A stretch of DNA of 14,427 nt from Gammaproteobacteria bacterium (lineage in GTDB: Bacteria > Pseudomonadota > Gammaproteobacteria > Pseudomonadales > Halieaceae), in the NCBI GenBank assembly GCA_002748505.1, contig PDSN01000116.1, positions 1 through 14,427 of the forward strand, in the 5' to 3' direction. Below the pieces are notes generated by a model, which had not been told where the DNA came from, made no database searches, and saw nothing but the letters and a program-made list of their open reading frames with translations. The position numbers and the translations under genes were made by a program. The first letter of the stretch is position 1, and each line of letters opens with the position of its first letter. Positions 13,967-14,427 of the stretch are shown piece by piece.

Positions 13967-14183
13967 AACCTGGCTTAGCGTCGACCACTACCGTAGACTA
14001 ACTGTTTACCGGGCCCACTGGCCAACCGCCGCTTATTAAGCACTTTCGCGCCGTTGAACAATTGACGGAGATAACCAGGGGGCTGCGATTAAATTGATCG
14101 ATGCGGGAATTGCCAAGCAACAGATTCAACCCGCGTCGCACCCCCTCGATGATGCCGTGAACGGCTAACGGAGAACCTACCTC

Positions 14184-14363
14184 ATGCGAGTCGCTAAACA
14201 AGACGCCTTAAATGTCATCAACCAATTACCCGATAACACCGACATGGAAGAGATCATGTACCGGCTCTACGTGCTGGATAAAGTCCGTAAAGGCCAGGAG
14301 GATGTCGAGCAAGGCCGTATCACCGATGCCAAGGCACTCAAGCGAGAAATTGACCAGTGGTAA
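14184..14363 (+). CDS. Small antitoxin of a ParE/RelE-type module
   Basis: This is a 59-residue acidic/basic helical protein, MRVAKQDALNVINQLPDN... ending LKREIDQW. The segment MEEIMYRLYVLDKVRKGQED is characteristic of a short antitoxin family found upstream of ParE/RelE toxins. GGAG (14170-14173) lies ten bases before the ATG. Its stop overlaps the start of the toxin frame by seven bases. No DNA-binding domain is obvious. The family is recognised from memory, and function is inferred from the pairing. Confidence 0.8.
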   Translation: MRVAKQDALNVINQLPDNTDMEEIMYRLYVLDKVRKGQEDVEQGRITDAKALKREIDQW

Positions 14364-14427
14364 AGTGGTCAGATCACGCCAAGGCGGATTTACGCCGTAT
14401 CCACGATTTTATTGCCGAAGACTCCAA
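14357..14427 (+). CDS. ParE/RelE-family toxin, N-terminal fragment (cut by window end)
   Basis: From the GTG at 14357, inside the antitoxin's last codons, the frame reads MVKWSDHAKADLRRIHDFIA and stays open to the window end. The pattern W(S/T)xxAxxDLxxIxxFI is the usual N-terminal strand and first helix of ParE/RelE-fold toxins. RelE relatives cut mRNA on the ribosome, while ParE relatives poison gyrase; the part visible cannot tell which. The 7-base overlap with the antitoxin indicates coupled translation. Confidence 0.75.
   Translation, partial: MVKWSDHAKADLRRIHDFIAEDS

Overview
The window looks like chromosomal DNA of a gammaproteobacterium, possibly a marine or cellvibrionad-type one. 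The case rests on gene content: a long-type dapD next to an ArsC-like yffB gene and dapE, the 16S rRNA methyltransferase RsmJ, an LpxL/HtrB-type acyltransferase, a DUF6607 protein and a MAPEG protein. The genus is an inference. I see no rRNA, tRNA, CRISPR array, phage or complete insertion sequence.

Layout. (1) 1-3330: an acyl-CoA module made of a crotonase-family protein (-), a divergent acyl-CoA dehydrogenase (+) and a TetR regulator (-). It is bracketed by two same-orientation copies of a short non-coding inverted-repeat element that looks like a MITE. (2) 3306-3758: a MAPEG membrane protein (-) whose last residues and stop codon come from the second MITE copy. (3) 3886-6434: yffB-dapD-dapE (+), the lysine/diaminopimelate branch. 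(4) 6594-7456: a TacA/TacT-type toxin-antitoxin pair (RHH antitoxin plus GNAT toxin) with its own promoter, tail to tail with (5) a DUF6607 gene (-) that seems to have lost its signal-peptide end. (6) 8334-8802: a gene-free, pyrimidine-rich gap with a perfect stem-loop. (7) 8803-9459: a small outer-membrane beta-barrel protein (-). (8) 9690-10898: rsmJ followed by a half-length SDR-like protein (-). (9) 11009-11060: a 52-bp miniature relative of the MITE. (10) 11079-12440: a diverged class III nucleotide-cyclase-like protein (-), divergent from (11) 12531-13966: a leucine-rich-repeat lipoprotein and an LpxL/HtrB-like acyltransferase two bases apart (+). (12) 14184-14427: a second toxin-antitoxin module, with its ParE/RelE-type toxin running off the window.

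How it fits together. The core metabolic genes (dap cluster, rsmJ, acyltransferase) are intact and conventional, and accessory material sits between them: two toxin-antitoxin modules, three related MITEs and a damaged secreted-protein gene. The least explained items are the MITE family and the cyclase-like protein. The MITEs have conserved ends, variable cores and apparent 3-bp YTR target duplications, and one of them rewrote the end of a neighbouring protein. I found no complete novel defence or signalling system. In particular, the cyclase-like gene has no recognisable effector partner beside it.
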